Positions 63,546 to 64,000 of a stretch of DNA of 64,000 bases are shown one piece after another; the stretch's first letter is position 1, and every line of letters starts with the position of its first letter. The notes under the pieces were generated by a model. The model was given only the letters and a program-made list of their open reading frames with translations. It searched no databases and was not told the origin of the DNA. The stretch is from JAJDZL01 sp965220665 (lineage in GTDB: Bacteria > Pseudomonadota > Gammaproteobacteria > Arenicellales > JAJDZL01). The translations under genes were made by a program, and so were the position numbers. The stretch spans positions 1,426,001 through 1,490,000 of the forward strand of contig CBDCQQ010000005.1 in NCBI GenBank assembly GCA_965220665.1. The letters are read 5' to 3'.

Positions 63546-64000
63546 TCGACGAATTTTCAGTCACGGATAACGATTTGTCGTCCGCATCAATGATTCCACA
63601 AACTCAATTCATGATTGATTGGTTCCAATTTGGATTTTCGGCACTTTCTTTAAAGATTAAACTACTCTATCAATAGCTCGAGTAGCTACGCACTTACCCG
63701 AGAATAGATGACATAAACCTTCATCTTTAGACTTGGGCTCTAGTGTTGTCTAAACTTACGCAGCACTCAAGTGGCGGGACGAATTGGAATCGAGTCGAAC
63801 CTTTCCCCATCGAAAGAGTCAGGTACGCAATCAAATTTTCCTTTGTCGGGCAATCTCTCACTTTCAACTATCCAAACCCCAAGGTGTGCCAACAAAAACA
63901 CTTTTGCTCAATGTGGAAAATTCGTCATACCAGTCGCGCTCGTTGACGTCAATTGTGCACAGGTTTGCGTCAGCCTACCCCATAGTAAACTCAAAAATTG
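63546..64000. other. Right-edge intergenic region
   Basis: These 455 bp show no convincing gene. A 67-codon plus-strand ORF at 63743-63946 has no ribosome site and an unlikely composition. A minus-strand frame is open from the edge for 30 codons and may be the end of a gene outside the window. No repeat or hairpin stands out. Confidence 0.4.

Noticed and set aside
63743..63946. 67-codon plus-strand ORF near the right edge
   Set aside because: No ribosome binding site, no recognisable domain and a composition like non-coding DNA.
1..64000. tRNA, rRNA or CRISPR features
   Set aside because: I saw no tRNA-like T-loop with matching arms, no rRNA sequence and no array of spaced long repeats. The 23-bp repeats at 10.1 kb are contiguous, with no room for spacers.

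Overview
This window looks like chromosomal DNA of a gammaproteobacterium of moderate G+C. The main evidence is the argH-lptM-lysA block facing hemC-hemD-hemX-hemY, an arrangement typical of Gammaproteobacteria. parC/parE, a YfhL-type ferredoxin next to mutM, and sucA-sucB-lpdA agree with this. The order or family cannot be fixed from the sequence alone; a marine or host-associated uncultured lineage is only a guess. I found no rRNA, tRNA or CRISPR array.

Layout. 1-1.0 kb: the 5' part of an unknown gene leaving the left edge, then a two-helix membrane protein (SLATT-like) overlapping a tiny proline-rich ORF. 1.2-9.7 kb: lysA, lptM and argH (minus strand), hemCDXY (plus strand) and a 2Fe-2S flavin reductase whose 3' end overlaps hemY. 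9.7-15.1 kb: a DUF4143-type AAA ATPase behind four 23-bp repeats, mutM, a ferredoxin, an orphan ABC ATPase and a thioredoxin-reductase-like ferredoxin-NADP reductase. 15.2-17.3 kb: a HEPN-like gene cut in two by a 1,392-bp IS256-family element. 17.4-28.2 kb: an accessory, mostly catabolic stretch with a polar amino-acid ABC transporter, an enolase-superfamily dehydratase, an 842-aa sigma-region-4-like protein, an MFS plus ThDP decarboxylase pair and a secreted polysaccharide lyase. 28.4-36.9 kb: a TGS GTPase, an SDR and then a LysW amino-group-carrier operon (lysW, lysX, argC/lysY, a class II glutamine amidotransferase, lysZ, lysJ) followed by a phosphodiesterase and a beta-hydroxyacid dehydrogenase. 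37-52 kb: single-chain pyruvate carboxylase, the 2-oxoglutarate dehydrogenase operon, a phosphohexomutase, and parE/parC on the minus strand. 52.5-55.3 kb: an AlbA/Schlafen-like regulator and a divergent HhH-GPD glycosylase-like protein. 55.7-63.5 kb: a PhyH dioxygenase, tadA, glpK and an RND efflux pair.

The most interesting part is the LysW operon. LysW carriers attach the amino acid to a C-terminal glutamate (EDWGE); here the encoded carrier ends EDWGQ. Inside the same operon, where a releasing enzyme (LysK) would be expected, there is instead an N-terminal-nucleophile amidotransferase with Cys2. Such enzymes hydrolyse gamma-glutamyl amides. I infer that it may deamidate the terminal Gln (as Dop does for Pup), or cut the gamma-glutamyl bond to release ornithine, or both. 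lysA is present in the window, so lysine is probably made through diaminopimelate and the LysW operon probably makes ornithine for arginine; argH is also in the window.
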